64,000 nt of DNA from Parahoeflea halophila (GTDB lineage: Bacteria; Pseudomonadota; Alphaproteobacteria; Rhizobiales; Rhizobiaceae): the NCBI RefSeq assembly GCF_900220985.1, contig NZ_OCPC01000003.1:248001-312000 (forward strand). The letters run 5' to 3'. Made by a program: the position numbers and the translations under genes. A model generated the notes under the pieces. It saw nothing but the letters and a program-made list of their open reading frames with translations. It was not told where the DNA came from and ran no database searches. This document shows, piece after piece, positions 41,867 through 52,861 of this stretch; the stretch's first letter is position 1; the number at the start of each line of letters is the position of its first letter.

Positions 41867-43431
41867 TGCGACGCCTCCACGGGAAAGACCGACAGCACAT
41901 AGGCGGAGGGATCAATCAGCCCGCGGGCGGCATCCTGCGCCAGTGCCATCACCGGCTCGGGCCAGACACCGGCGGCTATCGTGACGGCAACCAGGCCGGC
42001 AAGCGCAATGGTCGCGCCGGCCGATAACGAGGCCGGCACCATTGTTGCCGGGCCCTCGCCCGGAGCCGGACGCCAATAAGCCAACACCCAGATCCGCCCG
42101 ACGGTAATCGTTGTCAGGAGCCCGGTCACGAGAATCGCTCCGGCCAGCCACCAGGCACCGATGTCGAGCGATGCCTTGACCAGCATGATCTTGGGCCAGA
42201 GCCCGGAGAACGGCGGCAGCCCTGCCACGGAAAGGAACAGGATCAGCGTCATCGCAGCGAGAAATGCGTTCCTGGCGTAAAGCCCGCCTGCGCTGGTGAG
42301 TTCGAAACTGCCGCCAAGCCGCGCACCGATGCCGGTGGCGAAATACAGCGCCGTCATCACCACCATCGAATGGGCGGCGTAGAAGATCGCGCCGGACAGG
42401 CCGGCCGGGCTGCCGAGCGCCAGGCCTGCCATCATCACCCCGATGCCGGAAATCACCAGAAAGCCGAGCGAGCGGCGGATGTCGTTCTGCGCCAGCGCCC
42501 CGACGACGCCGAGAATCATGGTCAAGGCGGCTGCGATCGCAATCAGGAACGACAGCTCCTCGCGCTCGAACGGAAACAGCATCCCGAGGATGCGGAGCAG
42601 CGCGTAGATGCCGACCTTGGTCAAGAGGCCGGCAAACAGCGCCGAAACCACCAGCCGCGGGGTGTGGTAGGACGCGGGCAGCCAGAAATTGACCGGAAAC
42701 GCAGCCGCCTTCATGGCGAAGGCCAGCAGATAGAGCGTGACCAGCGTCATCAGCGGCGCCGTGCCGCGCAACTCCGACGCCTTGACGGTGATGTCGGCCA
42801 TGTTGAGGGTGCCGAACAGGCCATAGAGATAGCCGGTCGCGACCAGGAACAGCGTCGTGGCGACCAGGTTGAGGAAGGCATATTTGACCGCCCCGTCCAG
42901 CTGCTTGCGCTCGGAGCCAAGCACCAGCAAGCCGAAGGACGAGATCAGCAGAACTTCGAACCAGACATAGAGATTGAAGATGTCCCCGGTCATGAAGGCG
43001 CCGAGAATACCGGCCATGATCAGCAGCAGGAACGGGTAGAAACCATAACGGCGGCCGGTGTCATCGACATCGGAGCGGCCGTAGATGCCAGCCCCCAGCG
43101 CCACCAGCGCAGAGGTTGCTGCAAAGAATGCGCCGAGCAGATCGACCGTGAAGGAAATGCCGAATGGCGGCAACCAGCGCCCCATGGTCATGGTGACGGT
43201 GCCGTTCTGGATGACATGGGCCAAAAGCGCAAACGTCATCAGCACCAGGATGCCAAGCGCCGGAATGGCGACCAACGGCTGGATATCGGTCCGCTTGCGC
43301 AGCATCAAAAGGATCGCGCCGAGCAGGATGCACCAGACCACAGGAGCCGCCACCAGCCAGTCAGCAGCCGGTACCTTGTCCATGGTGTAGGCGACGGAGA
43401 GGTCTGCCAGAGGTTCGCTTTTACCAGCCAT
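41863..43431 (-). CDS. mrpD: Mrp antiporter subunit D
   Basis: 522-residue proton-translocating subunit related to NuoM/N of complex I, with about 14 helices. The conserved core includes LYVWFEVLLISSFGLLVLGS and KAAAFPVNFWLPASYHTPRL, with the lysine and histidine of the proton path. It also has ALAQNDIRRSLGFLVISGIG. It starts 11 bases after the mrpC stop. MrpD and MrpA are thought to form the two ion-pumping modules. Confidence 0.95.
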   Translation of the reverse strand: MAGKSEPLADLSVAYTMDKVPAADWLVAAPVVWCILLGAILLMLRKRTDIQPLVAIPALGILVLMTFALLAHVIQNGTVTMTMGRWLPPFGISFTVDLLGAFFAATSALVALGAGIYGRSDVDDTGRRYGFYPFLLLIMAGILGAFMTGDIFNLYVWFEVLLISSFGLLVLGSERKQLDGAVKYAFLNLVATTLFLVATGYLYGLFGTLNMADITVKASELRGTAPLMTLVTLYLLAFAMKAAAFPVNFWLPASYHTPRLVVSALFAGLLTKVGIYALLRILGMLFPFEREELSFLIAIAAALTMILGVVGALAQNDIRRSLGFLVISGIGVMMAGLALGSPAGLSGAIFYAAHSMVVMTALYFATGIGARLGGSFELTSAGGLYARNAFLAAMTLILFLSVAGLPPFSGLWPKIMLVKASLDIGAWWLAGAILVTGLLTTITVGRIWVLAYWRPAPGEGPATMVPASLSAGATIALAGLVAVTIAAGVWPEPVMALAQDAARGLIDPSAYVLSVFPVEASQ

Positions 43432-43442
43432 ACCCGGCTCCC

Positions 43443-43820
43443 TCAGTAACCAGTTGGCGGCGATGGCTCGGCCATCGGCTCAGCGACGCGCATCTCGTCG
43501 GAATTGTCGGTGTGCAGTTCCTGGAAGGCGCGGTAGCCCAGCACCAGCAGGAAGGCAAAGAACGAGAACGAGATCACGATGGCCGTCAGGACCAGGGCCT
43601 GCGGCAGTGGATTGGCGGCAAAATCGCTCAGGGCATCGCTGTCGCCGCCGATGATCGGCGGTACTTCCCGCGTGACCCGCCCGGCGGTGAAGATCAGCAG
43701 GTTGACGGCGTTGCCGAGAATGGCCGCACCCATCAGCACCCGGATGATGTGCTTGGACAAAAACAGGTAGATGGCGACGGTGAAAAATGCGCCCACCAGG
43801 ATGGCGAAAATTGGTTCCAT
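43443..43820 (-). CDS. mrpC: Mrp antiporter subunit C
   Basis: 125-residue NuoK-like subunit with three helices: FAILVGAFFTVAIYLFLSKH, then IRVLMGAAILGNAVNLLIFT and LVLTAIVISFSFFAFLLVLG. The conserved Ala-Asn-Pro-Leu-Pro-Gln-Ala (ANPLPQA) before the third helix is present. Its ATG shares one base with the mrpB stop. Confidence 0.94.
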   Translation of the reverse strand: MEPIFAILVGAFFTVAIYLFLSKHIIRVLMGAAILGNAVNLLIFTAGRVTREVPPIIGGDSDALSDFAANPLPQALVLTAIVISFSFFAFLLVLGYRAFQELHTDNSDEMRVAEPMAEPSPPTGY

Positions 43821-44239
43821 CAGTCGCGGTCCCTTTCCTCAAGCGCCAGCGCAATCGAGGAGATCGCGCCAACCACCACCAGATAGACACCGACATCGAA
43901 GACCAGCACGCTCGACAGGGCGACTTCCGCGCCGAAGATCTGCGGATAGATCCAGAGCCCCGACATGTAGGGAACGCCGGCAAAGACCGAAAGCACACCG
44001 GCCATGGCAGCCATGAACAGGCCGAAGGCGGCAATCGCCATCGGATGAAAATAGATGGCGCGGCGCACCGGAGCAACACCGCAGGCAATGCCGTAGATCG
44101 CCAGGGCCGACGCAGCGATCAGGCCGCCGATAAAGCCGCCGCCGGGCTCATTGTGGCCACGCAGCAGAACGAAGACCGAAAACAGCACCATCAAGCTGGT
44201 CAGGTAAGGCGCGATCGAGCGGAAGATTACCGTGCGCAT
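43820..44239 (-). CDS. mrpB: Mrp antiporter subunit B (MnhB)
   Basis: 139 residues from the ATG at 44239 ([14 protein letters not shown]), two bases after the mrpA stop and with a GGAGG site inside the mrpA end. The longer frame from 44290 is rejected because the first part overlaps mrpA and lacks a site. MnhB features are [20 protein letters not shown] and [20 protein letters not shown]. In rhizobial Pha systems A and B are often fused; here they are separate, as in group 1 Mrp operons. Confidence 0.92.
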   Translation of the reverse strand: MRTVIFRSIAPYLTSLMVLFSVFVLLRGHNEPGGGFIGGLIAASALAIYGIACGVAPVRRAIYFHPMAIAAFGLFMAAMAGVLSVFAGVPYMSGLWIYPQIFGAEVALSSVLVFDVGVYLVVVGAISSIALALEERDRD

Positions 44240-44240
44240 G

Positions 44241-46625
44241 TCATCTTGCCTCCGCTGTCTGATCGGCGACGGCGATTCCGTCAGGATCATTATCCGCCAC
44301 CCGGGCGCGCGGCGTGCGGATCCGGATCAGGGCCAGGATGGCCAGGCCTGCGACCATGACCACGGCAATCTCGCCCAGCGTATCTGTTCCGCGGAAGTCG
44401 ACCAGGATGACGTTGACCACGTTGGTGCCGTGCGCGACGACCTTCGAATAGGCCGCGAAAAACTCGCTGAGAGCCGTGTTGAAGGGCTGCTGCGTCACCG
44501 CGATCAGATAGAGGGTGAAACCGATCCCGCAGGCAAGCGACACGCTCATGTCGAAAAGCTTTTGCAGCGTTGGCCGGTGGTCGGAAGCATGCAGCTTCAG
44601 GCGGGTCATCACCAGGGCAAGAATGACGACGGCGAGCGTTTCGACCATGAACTGGGTGAAGGACAGGTCCGGCGCGCCAAACAGCATGAAGATCAACGCC
44701 ACGGCAAAGCCCTGGACGCCCAGCGAGACAATCGCGATGAGCCGGTCGCGCGCATAGAGCACGGCAAGCAGGCCGATCACACCGATGGCGATGACCACCA
44801 GTTCATGAAACTGAACATCGTCCGGCCAGACCGGAACAGCCGGCCATTCGCCGTACCAGGCCATGGGGCCGATCAAGGCGGCGGCGATCATCAGGAAGGT
44901 GACGGTCATGTAGATGTCCAGCCGGCCGGGCTGAAGAATCCTGGTCAGCGAGACCGAAAGCCGCACGAGACCGGAGACGAACTGGTCGAAACCCCGGTCC
45001 GGTCCCCAGCCGATGGCGGCAAGCAGCGACGCCATGCCGGCGCGCAGCCGGTCGAGCATGCGGTAGGCGATGATGCCGAAGATGACGGTGACAATCGACA
45101 GGATCAGCGCCGGACCCATGTGCGGGATCAGCGAGATGGTCACCTCTTCGGGCGCCCCGGCGACGGCGCTCGCCATCGGTGAAGAGATGAAGCGGTGGGT
45201 GAGCGGCGACACCAGCGCTGCCGCCAATGCTGCCAGGCTGAGCGTCAGAGGCCCGAGCCAGAGCAGTACCGGGCCTTCATGGGCCGCCTTCGGGGTTTTG
45301 ACCGCGGGGCCAAGGAACGGCTTGATGGCAACGGCAAAGCCGATGACGAACATCAGGCCATTGCCGATGACCGCAACGGCGACAAAGGCCAGAGACCAGA
45401 TATCGGTGGCCCAGAGCGCGTAGTAGATTTCCTCCTTGGCGAGAAAGCCGAAGAAGGGCGGCAGACCGGCCATGGAAATGGCAGCGGCGATGGCAGCAAA
45501 GAATGTGACCGGCATTGCCTTGCGCAGTCCGCCGAGCCTGGTCACGTCGCGGGTGCCGGCCTCGTGGTCGATCAGGCCGGCGACCATGAACAATCCGCCC
45601 TTGAACAGCGAATGCGCCACCAGATAGAGCACGGCTGCGGCGACGGCGTGCTCGGAACCGAAGCCGGTCAGCATGACCAGGAGGCCGAGCGAGGACACCG
45701 TGGTGTAAGCGAGCATCAGCTTGAGATCGGTCTGGCGGATGGCAAGCAGCGTGCCGACAATCAGCGTGGCGCCGCCAAAGACCGGCAGGATGGTTTCCCA
45801 CCAGACGGTCTCGCCGAGCACCGGGTTAAGGCGCATCAGAAGATAGACGCCGGCTTTGACCATGGTGGCCGAATGCAGATAGGCCGAGACCGGTGTCGGC
45901 GCTTCCATGGCGTTCGGCAACCAGAAATGCAGCGGAAACTGTGCCGATTTGGAAAACGCGCCGCCAAGCACCAGGAACAGCGCCAGAAGGTAGAACGGGC
46001 TGGCGCGGAGCTCGTCGCCGTAGTTGAGCAGCAGCGACAGCTGGGTCACGCCGGTAATGTTCCAGATCACCAGCAGGCCTGCGAGCAACGCCAGGCCGCC
46101 GCCACCGGTCACCACCAGCGCCTGGACGGCGGCGCGGCGCGAGGCCTCGCGGGTGTGATCAAAGCCGATGAGCAGGAACGAGGTGATGGAGGTCAGTTCC
46201 CAATAGACAAACAGCATCAGGAAGCTGTCGGAGATGACCACGCCGAGCATGGCGCCCATGAACAGAAGCATGAACGAGAAGAAGCGGCCAAGCTGGGCGT
46301 GCCCCTTCAGGTAACCACCCGAATAGAGGATGATCAGCGTGCCGATGCCGGAAATCAGAATTGCGAAAGTGAGCGACAGGCCGTCTATCAGCCAGGAGAA
46401 GCTGACGTTGTAGGAGGGGACCCACTGAAAGCCGCCGGTGACGATGCCGCCATCGGCCACCTCGGCAGCAAAGCCAAGAAAATGGATGAAGATCGCCAGC
46501 GGCGCCAAGGCCAGAAGCCAGGCGGCATTGTGGCCAAGACGGCGCGTCAGCCACGGAGCAACCACCGCCGCCAGGAATGGCAGCATCAAGACAATAAAAG
46601 TCGCACCAGGCGCAGCTGCGCTCAT
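44241..46625 (-). CDS. mrpA: Mrp antiporter subunit A
   Basis: 794 residues from the ATG at 46625. The NuoL-like N-terminal two thirds includes [54 protein letters not shown] and [16 protein letters not shown]. The C-terminal DUF4040/MrpA part has [20 protein letters not shown] and [20 protein letters not shown]. It is the first and largest gene of the operon, followed directly by mrpB. The subunit supplies one of the ion pathways of the complex. Confidence 0.95.
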   Translation of the reverse strand: MSAAAPGATFIVLMLPFLAAVVAPWLTRRLGHNAAWLLALAPLAIFIHFLGFAAEVADGGIVTGGFQWVPSYNVSFSWLIDGLSLTFAILISGIGTLIILYSGGYLKGHAQLGRFFSFMLLFMGAMLGVVISDSFLMLFVYWELTSITSFLLIGFDHTREASRRAAVQALVVTGGGGLALLAGLLVIWNITGVTQLSLLLNYGDELRASPFYLLALFLVLGGAFSKSAQFPLHFWLPNAMEAPTPVSAYLHSATMVKAGVYLLMRLNPVLGETVWWETILPVFGGATLIVGTLLAIRQTDLKLMLAYTTVSSLGLLVMLTGFGSEHAVAAAVLYLVAHSLFKGGLFMVAGLIDHEAGTRDVTRLGGLRKAMPVTFFAAIAAAISMAGLPPFFGFLAKEEIYYALWATDIWSLAFVAVAVIGNGLMFVIGFAVAIKPFLGPAVKTPKAAHEGPVLLWLGPLTLSLAALAAALVSPLTHRFISSPMASAVAGAPEEVTISLIPHMGPALILSIVTVIFGIIAYRMLDRLRAGMASLLAAIGWGPDRGFDQFVSGLVRLSVSLTRILQPGRLDIYMTVTFLMIAAALIGPMAWYGEWPAVPVWPDDVQFHELVVIAIGVIGLLAVLYARDRLIAIVSLGVQGFAVALIFMLFGAPDLSFTQFMVETLAVVILALVMTRLKLHASDHRPTLQKLFDMSVSLACGIGFTLYLIAVTQQPFNTALSEFFAAYSKVVAHGTNVVNVILVDFRGTDTLGEIAVVMVAGLAILALIRIRTPRARVADNDPDGIAVADQTAEAR

Positions 46626-47021
46626 CAATATTCCCCGGGGGACGGCCCTCTGATTTCCACTTGGCGTGAAATTATGTTCGTCACTTAGTCATCGCATTCG
46701 ATCAGGACAAGCCAATCCTTTGCATTATTCGTGGAAAAGCAATGTCCGCAGCGGACGAAATGAACACCTGCGTCAATCTAACCGATTAGGATCGCGACAG
46801 GTGCGGCTGGCCAGCATCAATCGCCGGGATCTCCCTGAATCCGGTCACACCAAAATAGGTCAGCATTATTGACATAAATTCCGATTCGTGATCATTGTTT
46901 CCCCCGGGCCGCCTTGAGCGCATGATTGTTGCGCGAAATCCGCTCTGCCTGACGAATTGAAATCATGAGCTGCCGAAATGAGGGGCACGTCGCCCCTGGC
47001 ATGGCAAATGGGGGAATGGAG
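46626..47021. other. Intergenic region between mrpA and the aminotransferase gene
   Basis: About 395 bases containing the divergent promoters of the mrp operon and the aminotransferase gene. I found no convincing small gene, hairpin or repeat. Confidence 0.5.
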
Positions 47022-48284
47022 ATGAGCACTCAGATGCAGGCTGATACGACCGGCGCGCTTGCGGCTGGACACGGTCTTGACTGGCCACATCTGTTCGCCA
47101 CGCGGGCGGAGCGGATGAAGGCATCGGAAATCCGCGAATTGCTGAAGCTGCTCGATCAGCCCGACGTGATTTCCTTTGCCGGCGGCATTCCCGACCCGGC
47201 GCTGTTTCCCGCCGAAGCTTTTGGCGCGGCGCTCCGCTCGGCGCTAACGGGGGACACGAAGGGCGCGGCGCTGCAATATTCGGTCAGCGAAGGCTACAAG
47301 CCGTTGCGGGACTGGCTGGTCACCCGCATGGGCTCGCTCGGCATAGCCTGCACCGCCGACAACATCATGATCACCTCGGGCTCGCAGCAGGCGCTCGACT
47401 ATCTCGGAAAACTGTTCCTTTCGAAGGGCGACACCGCGCTGGTTGGCTGGCCGACCTATCTCGGCGCACTGCAGGCCTTCAACGCTTATGAACCGAACTA
47501 CGACCGGCTCACCCCGCTCGGCAACCGTTCGGCGGGCGATTACCGCGAGACGGCGCAGGCAATGGGCGGGAAGGTGAAGTTCGCCTATGCCTCGGCCGAT
47601 TTCGCCAACCCGACCGGCGAGACGCTGCCCGAAAGCGCGCGCACCAGGATCCTCGAGCTGGCCGAGGCGCTCGACATCGCCGTGATCGAAGACGCCGCCT
47701 ACCAGTCGCTCCGCTATGACGGCGACGAGGTCCCTCCCCTGCTGGCGCTCGACATCAAGCGCAGCGGCGCGATCGACAACACCCGCACGATCTATTGCGG
47801 CTCGTTCTCCAAGACCCTGGCCCCGGGCTTGCGCGTCGGCTGGGTCTGCGCGGCAAAGCCGGTTGTTTCAAAACTGGTGCTGATGAAACAGGCCGCCGAT
47901 CTGCATTCGGCGACGCTCAACCAGATGGCAATCCACACCGTCGCCTCCGAAGGGTTTTCGGCCCAGGTGGCGAAGATCAAGGCGACCTACCAGGCCCGCC
48001 GCGACGCCATGCTCGATGCCCTTGCCCGCCACATGCCCGAAGGCGTGAGCTGGACCAGGCCCGACGGCGGCATGTTCATCTGGGTCACCCTGCCCGAACA
48101 GTTCGACGGTGCGGCGCTGCTCGCAGAAAGCATCAGACGCGAACGCGTCGCCTTCGTCCCCGGCCGCGCCTTCTTTGCCGACGGCTCTGGCGCCAACACG
48201 ATCCGGCTGTCGTTCTCCTGTGCCTCCGAAGCGATGATCGAGGAAGGGATCAAGCGCCTGGGCCGGGTGGTTCGGGGCGGTTAG
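47022..48284 (+). CDS. PLP-dependent aminotransferase (fold type I, LysN/2-aminoadipate-like)
   Basis: 420 residues from the ATG at 47022, which follows a GGGGGAA/GGAG site (an in-frame ATG lies six bases earlier). Class I/II aminotransferase motifs are DVISFAGGIPDPALFP, LQYSVSEGYKPLRDWL, ITSGSQQALDYLGKLFL and the PLP-lysine block CGSFSKTLAPGLRVGW. It resembles 2-aminoadipate and aromatic or branched-chain aminotransferases; the amino-acid substrate cannot be told. It converges with the LysR gene, whose stop is six bases away. Confidence 0.88.
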   Translation: MSTQMQADTTGALAAGHGLDWPHLFATRAERMKASEIRELLKLLDQPDVISFAGGIPDPALFPAEAFGAALRSALTGDTKGAALQYSVSEGYKPLRDWLVTRMGSLGIACTADNIMITSGSQQALDYLGKLFLSKGDTALVGWPTYLGALQAFNAYEPNYDRLTPLGNRSAGDYRETAQAMGGKVKFAYASADFANPTGETLPESARTRILELAEALDIAVIEDAAYQSLRYDGDEVPPLLALDIKRSGAIDNTRTIYCGSFSKTLAPGLRVGWVCAAKPVVSKLVLMKQAADLHSATLNQMAIHTVASEGFSAQVAKIKATYQARRDAMLDALARHMPEGVSWTRPDGGMFIWVTLPEQFDGAALLAESIRRERVAFVPGRAFFADGSGANTIRLSFSCASEAMIEEGIKRLGRVVRGG

Positions 48285-48289
48285 AGCCC

Positions 48290-49171
48290 CTACGCCCACG
48301 CTTTGCCGAACTGCGCGCACAACCACTCCGCCAGATGATCCCGGTCTTTTGCCGGGCGGGCGGGTTTGATGGGGGCAACGGCGTGGTAGCCGATTGCGGG
48401 GCTGGCGTCGTCGCGCCAGACCACCACCAGATCTTTTGATTTGATCTCCTCTTCGATCAGCACTTCAGGCGCGATGGCGATGCCGCGGACGGAGCGGGCG
48501 GCGGCAATTGCAAGTGCCGTCTGGTTGAAGCGGGAGATGCGTGCGGACTTGCCGGCACCTTCGTCGCTGCCGAGCAGCTGACGCCAGTACTGGTGGCTGC
48601 TTTCGAGCAGCCGGTGGGCGCGGAAGTCTTCGAGGCTGCCTATCGGCGGCGCGGCTTGCAGATAGGCGGGACTGGCGACCGCCACCAGCTCGAGCGGCGC
48701 GAGTTCCACTGATCTGAGCTCTGGCGCGAAGGGCGGGCTTGCCTGCCGGACCACCAGATCAACGCCGTCGGCGCCGAAATCGGACAGCGCCTCGGAAGCA
48801 ATCACCTGCAACTCGATCTCCGGATACAGCGCCTCGAATTCCGCGAGGCGCGGCATCAGCCACATCGAGGCAAATGACGGCGGCACGGAGAGCACGACGC
48901 TGCGGGTCTGGGGCGCCAGCCGTGCGGTGGCCTGATCAATGCGGGTGAGTGCGGCATGGATCTCGGTGAAATAGGCCGCGCCTTTGCCGGTCAGTTCCAA
49001 CCCCCGTGGCCTGCGGACAAACAGCTTCTGGCCAAGCGCGGCTTCGAGATTGCGCACCTGCTGGGCGACCGCGCCCTGTGTGAGATTGAGCTCTTCGGCG
49101 GCGAGACGGAAATTGAGATGCCGGGCAGCGCACTCGAAGGCGCGCACGCCGTTGAGATTGGGCAGACGCAT
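48290..49171 (-). CDS. LysR-family transcriptional regulator (GcvA-like)
   Basis: 293 residues from the ATG at 49171 (MRLPNLNGVRAFECAARHLN), an opening typical of the GcvA subgroup. The HTH is NFRLAAEELNLTQGAVAQQV, and the effector domain includes SVPPSFASMWLMPRLAEFEA and LVVRQASPPFAPELRSVEL. It is divergent from the SDR gene (start 49278), which is therefore its probable target. The intergenic 106 bases should contain the operator. Confidence 0.9.
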   Translation of the reverse strand: MRLPNLNGVRAFECAARHLNFRLAAEELNLTQGAVAQQVRNLEAALGQKLFVRRPRGLELTGKGAAYFTEIHAALTRIDQATARLAPQTRSVVLSVPPSFASMWLMPRLAEFEALYPEIELQVIASEALSDFGADGVDLVVRQASPPFAPELRSVELAPLELVAVASPAYLQAAPPIGSLEDFRAHRLLESSHQYWRQLLGSDEGAGKSARISRFNQTALAIAAARSVRGIAIAPEVLIEEEIKSKDLVVVWRDDASPAIGYHAVAPIKPARPAKDRDHLAEWLCAQFGKAWA

Positions 49172-49277
49172 GCAGCGCTCCAACTGACAGTAGATTTTCT
49201 ACAGTCTTAGCCAGAAAACATGATTGGTCAATCTTTCAGGCGCCCGGTAATTTCAGCGCAACCGAAGGAGACACGAA

Positions 49278-49982
49278 ATGAGCGAACACAAGGTTGCCTT
49301 GATCACCGCAGGCGGCAGCGGCATGGGCGCGGACGCAGCCCGCAGGCTGGCGGAAGATGGCTTCAAGGTCGGCATCCTGTCCTCTTCAGGCAAGGGCGAA
49401 GCGCTGGCCGAAGAGCTTGGCGGGGTGGGCCACACCGGCTCCAATCTCGATGCCGACGCCCTGTCGGCCTTTGTCGACAAGGCGCTCAAGGCCTGGGGCC
49501 GGATCGATGTGCTGGTCAATTCCGCCGGGCACGGGCCGAAGGGCGATCTGCTGTCGATCAGCGATGACGACTGGCACAAGGGCATGGAATATTACCTGAT
49601 GAACGTGATCCGGCCTGTCCGGCTGGTCACGCCGCAGATGGAGCGTCAGGGCGGCGGCACGATCATCAACATCTCGACTTTCGCTGCGTTCGAAGCCGAT
49701 CCGCTGTTTCCCACCTCTGGCGTGTTCCGAGCCGGGCTGGCGTCCTTCACCAAGCTCTATTCAGACCGTTACGCGGCGAAAAACATCCGCATGAACAATG
49801 TGCTGCCGGGCTTCATCGATTCGCTGCCGGAGACCGAAGAGCGCAAGGCACGGATCCCGATGGGGCGTTATGGCCATCAGCGCGAGGTCTCGTCGCTGAT
49901 TTCCTATCTGGCATCGGACGATGCCGCCTACATCACAGGGCAAAACCTGAGGATAGACGGCGGCTTGACGCGGTCGGTTTGA
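49278..49982 (+). CDS. Short-chain dehydrogenase/reductase
   Basis: 234-residue Rossmann-fold oxidoreductase. The nucleotide-binding motif is ALITAGGSGMGADAARRLAE and NSAGHG is the NAG motif. The catalytic region is IINISTFAAFEADPLFPTSG followed by KLYSDRYAAKNIRM. The usual YxxxK tyrosine seems replaced: the expected position reads FRAGLASFTK, so catalysis may be altered or the enzyme atypical. The C-terminus ITGQNLRIDGGLTRSV is standard. It is controlled, probably, by the divergent LysR. Confidence 0.88.
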   Translation: MSEHKVALITAGGSGMGADAARRLAEDGFKVGILSSSGKGEALAEELGGVGHTGSNLDADALSAFVDKALKAWGRIDVLVNSAGHGPKGDLLSISDDDWHKGMEYYLMNVIRPVRLVTPQMERQGGGTIINISTFAAFEADPLFPTSGVFRAGLASFTKLYSDRYAAKNIRMNNVLPGFIDSLPETEERKARIPMGRYGHQREVSSLISYLASDDAAYITGQNLRIDGGLTRSV

Positions 49983-50003
49983 CCGGCGCCCCCGGGGAAG
50001 TCG

Positions 50004-50252
50004 ATGACCAATGCTGTTTTCAACGGGGTTACGGGCGAGCGGATCGCCTTCGCCATCAAGTGGGTGGCGTCGGCCATTCAGATCCTCGGCTACACCGCGA
50101 CCGGTTTCGGCTTCACGCCCTGGAACCTCTACCTGTTTGTGATCGGCGTGTTCGGCTGGTTTGCCGTCGGCGTGTTGTGGAACGACCGGGCGATCATGCT
50201 AATCCACATCGTGGCGTTTGCAGCGATGCTGGCGGGCATGGGCGCGGGCTGA
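50004..50252 (+). CDS. Small membrane protein (DUF6552-like)
   Basis: 82 residues with three helices: FAIKWVASAIQILGYTATGF, LYLFVIGVFGWFAVGVLWN and AIMLIHIVAFAAMLAGMGAG. The Lys-Trp-Val-Ala-Ser and LWNDRAIMLIH segments resemble small alphaproteobacterial proteins annotated DUF6552. It begins 21 bases after the SDR stop and may share its transcript. Function is unknown. Confidence 0.7.
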   Translation: MTNAVFNGVTGERIAFAIKWVASAIQILGYTATGFGFTPWNLYLFVIGVFGWFAVGVLWNDRAIMLIHIVAFAAMLAGMGAG

Positions 50253-50264
50253 GCCTCTCTGTCC

Positions 50265-51497
50265 CTAGCTTCTCGCGGGGTAAGGGCGATCCGTCGCCAT
50301 GTCGCTGCGCCGGACGGCCGCGCCGCCGCGTTCTGCGGTTGCCGGGAGCGGCCTGGCGCCCGGCACGGTCTTCCGCCTCACCCCGTTGAACACCAGCGTC
50401 AGCACCGCGCTGCGGCTGATGGCCAAGTGGACGGCATAGGAAATGAGGCCGGCGAAGTGCGCGATGATGGTGAATTCGACGACCGGCGGCAGGTCGACCA
50501 TCAGAAACAGTGTTGCCAGCACATAGATCACCGGATGGTGGAACAGGTAGATGGTGAACGAGGCACCGACCAGCTTGCGCACGCGCGCGTCCGGGCGGTT
50601 GAAATGCCGGTGCGCCAGGCTCGAGATGTAGCCGACGATCAGGAGGGCTCCGAAGATAGCCGCCATCACCTTCAGGGTGTGATCGATCAGGTCGGTGTGC
50701 GGCGCCTGCGAGAACGTGACCAGGACCACCCCGGCGAGCGCGGCCATGGGGCCGGGCTTCCGCAGCAGCTCGTTGAGCCTGGGGCTCGCATAGACCAGCG
50801 CGCCGAAGCCGAAATAGACGACATAGAGATTGTAGTTGATGACCGCGTTTCCGTAATAGGGGCTTGCCGCAGCGACGATTTCCTGGGCGCGGGCGGCGAG
50901 TTCGCAGAGGGCGGCAAAGGCCGCCAGCGAGAGGATGCGGTTGTCAGCGACCCAGTCGACGAAGGCTTCCAGCCGGGCGCGCAAGGTGCCGCTGCTCAGT
51001 GCCTGCAGGAGCGCCAGCGCCATGCAATAGGCGATCAGCACCCAAAGAAACCACAGATGCGAAATCCACGGTTCGCCGAATTGGCTGAGCTGGGCCGCGA
51101 TCAGGCCGGGAACCTCGGAGGCGGGCACCGTGCCCTTGACGGCAAGCGCCAGCTGCTGGACCAAGATCTGAAACGGCACGATGAGCAAGATCGCCGAAAG
51201 CAGCGGCAGTCCGAGACGGATGAGCCGGCCCCTGAGCCACGGCCAGGCCCCCTGCCGGTCGACGAGCATCATCGAGAACAGGCCGGCAAGCAGGAAGAAG
51301 CCGGGCATGCGGAAGCTGTGCAGGAAATCGGCGAGATGGGTGAGCGCCTGACTCTTGTCAGGCGAGGCGACCGACCATTCGTGGCTCAGCGAATAGATCA
51401 CCGCAGCATGGAACGGGATGCCCAACATCAAAAACAACGCACGGGAAAAATCCCAGTGGTGCAGCCGCATTGCCGTTTTGCGCTGCCTCGAAGTCAT
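50265..51497 (-). CDS. Membrane acyltransferase (OpgC/MdoC-like)
   Basis: 410-residue acyltransferase-3 type protein with about ten helices. The N-terminal block RLHHWDFSRALFLMLGIPFH carries the conserved basic/acidic residues and His of the family, and FRMPGFFLLAGLFSMML is the second signature. FTIYLFHHPVIYVLATLF is the late helix. Relatives include OpgC, which succinylates osmoregulated periplasmic glucans. Interestingly FeuPQ, earlier in the window, controls glucan export in Sinorhizobium. The substrate is not determined by sequence. A Pro/Arg-rich cytoplasmic tail follows. Confidence 0.78.
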   Translation of the reverse strand: MTSRQRKTAMRLHHWDFSRALFLMLGIPFHAAVIYSLSHEWSVASPDKSQALTHLADFLHSFRMPGFFLLAGLFSMMLVDRQGAWPWLRGRLIRLGLPLLSAILLIVPFQILVQQLALAVKGTVPASEVPGLIAAQLSQFGEPWISHLWFLWVLIAYCMALALLQALSSGTLRARLEAFVDWVADNRILSLAAFAALCELAARAQEIVAAASPYYGNAVINYNLYVVYFGFGALVYASPRLNELLRKPGPMAALAGVVLVTFSQAPHTDLIDHTLKVMAAIFGALLIVGYISSLAHRHFNRPDARVRKLVGASFTIYLFHHPVIYVLATLFLMVDLPPVVEFTIIAHFAGLISYAVHLAISRSAVLTLVFNGVRRKTVPGARPLPATAERGGAAVRRSDMATDRPYPARS

Positions 51498-51662
51498 CGG
51501 CTTTCCGATCGTCTTGATTGCCGCTCAGTCGAACCAGCATGATGGCTCACAAAAGGTTAAGACACGGTGGGAATAACCCGTAGGATTTCATTCAAATTTT
51601 AGCGTTCAGTCGCTCACGGCGAAAGGGGCTGCGATACGCGAGCCCAGCCTGTGCCAGAACGG

Positions 51663-51689
51663 GAAAGGCCGGGGTTTTCGCCCCGGCCT
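51663..51689 (-). terminator. Terminator downstream of ilvC
   Basis: A perfect nine-base-pair stem (AGGCCGGGG at 51666-51674, CCCCGGCCT at 51681-51689) with a six-base loop is followed on the minus strand by TTTCCC. It lies 28 bases after the ilvC stop. The U-tract is short but the stem is strong. Confidence 0.75.
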
Positions 51690-51716
51690 CTCTGATCAAC
51701 GGTTTGTCACGAGGAC

Positions 51717-52820
<1,104 letters not shown>

Positions 52821-52861
52821 TTAGCGTTTCCGTGCTGCGGCGTTGGCCTCAGCTCCGGGGT

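Noticed and set aside
45195-46688. 497-codon plus-strand open frame
   Set aside because: It is antisense to mrpA, with no ribosome site or recognisable domain.
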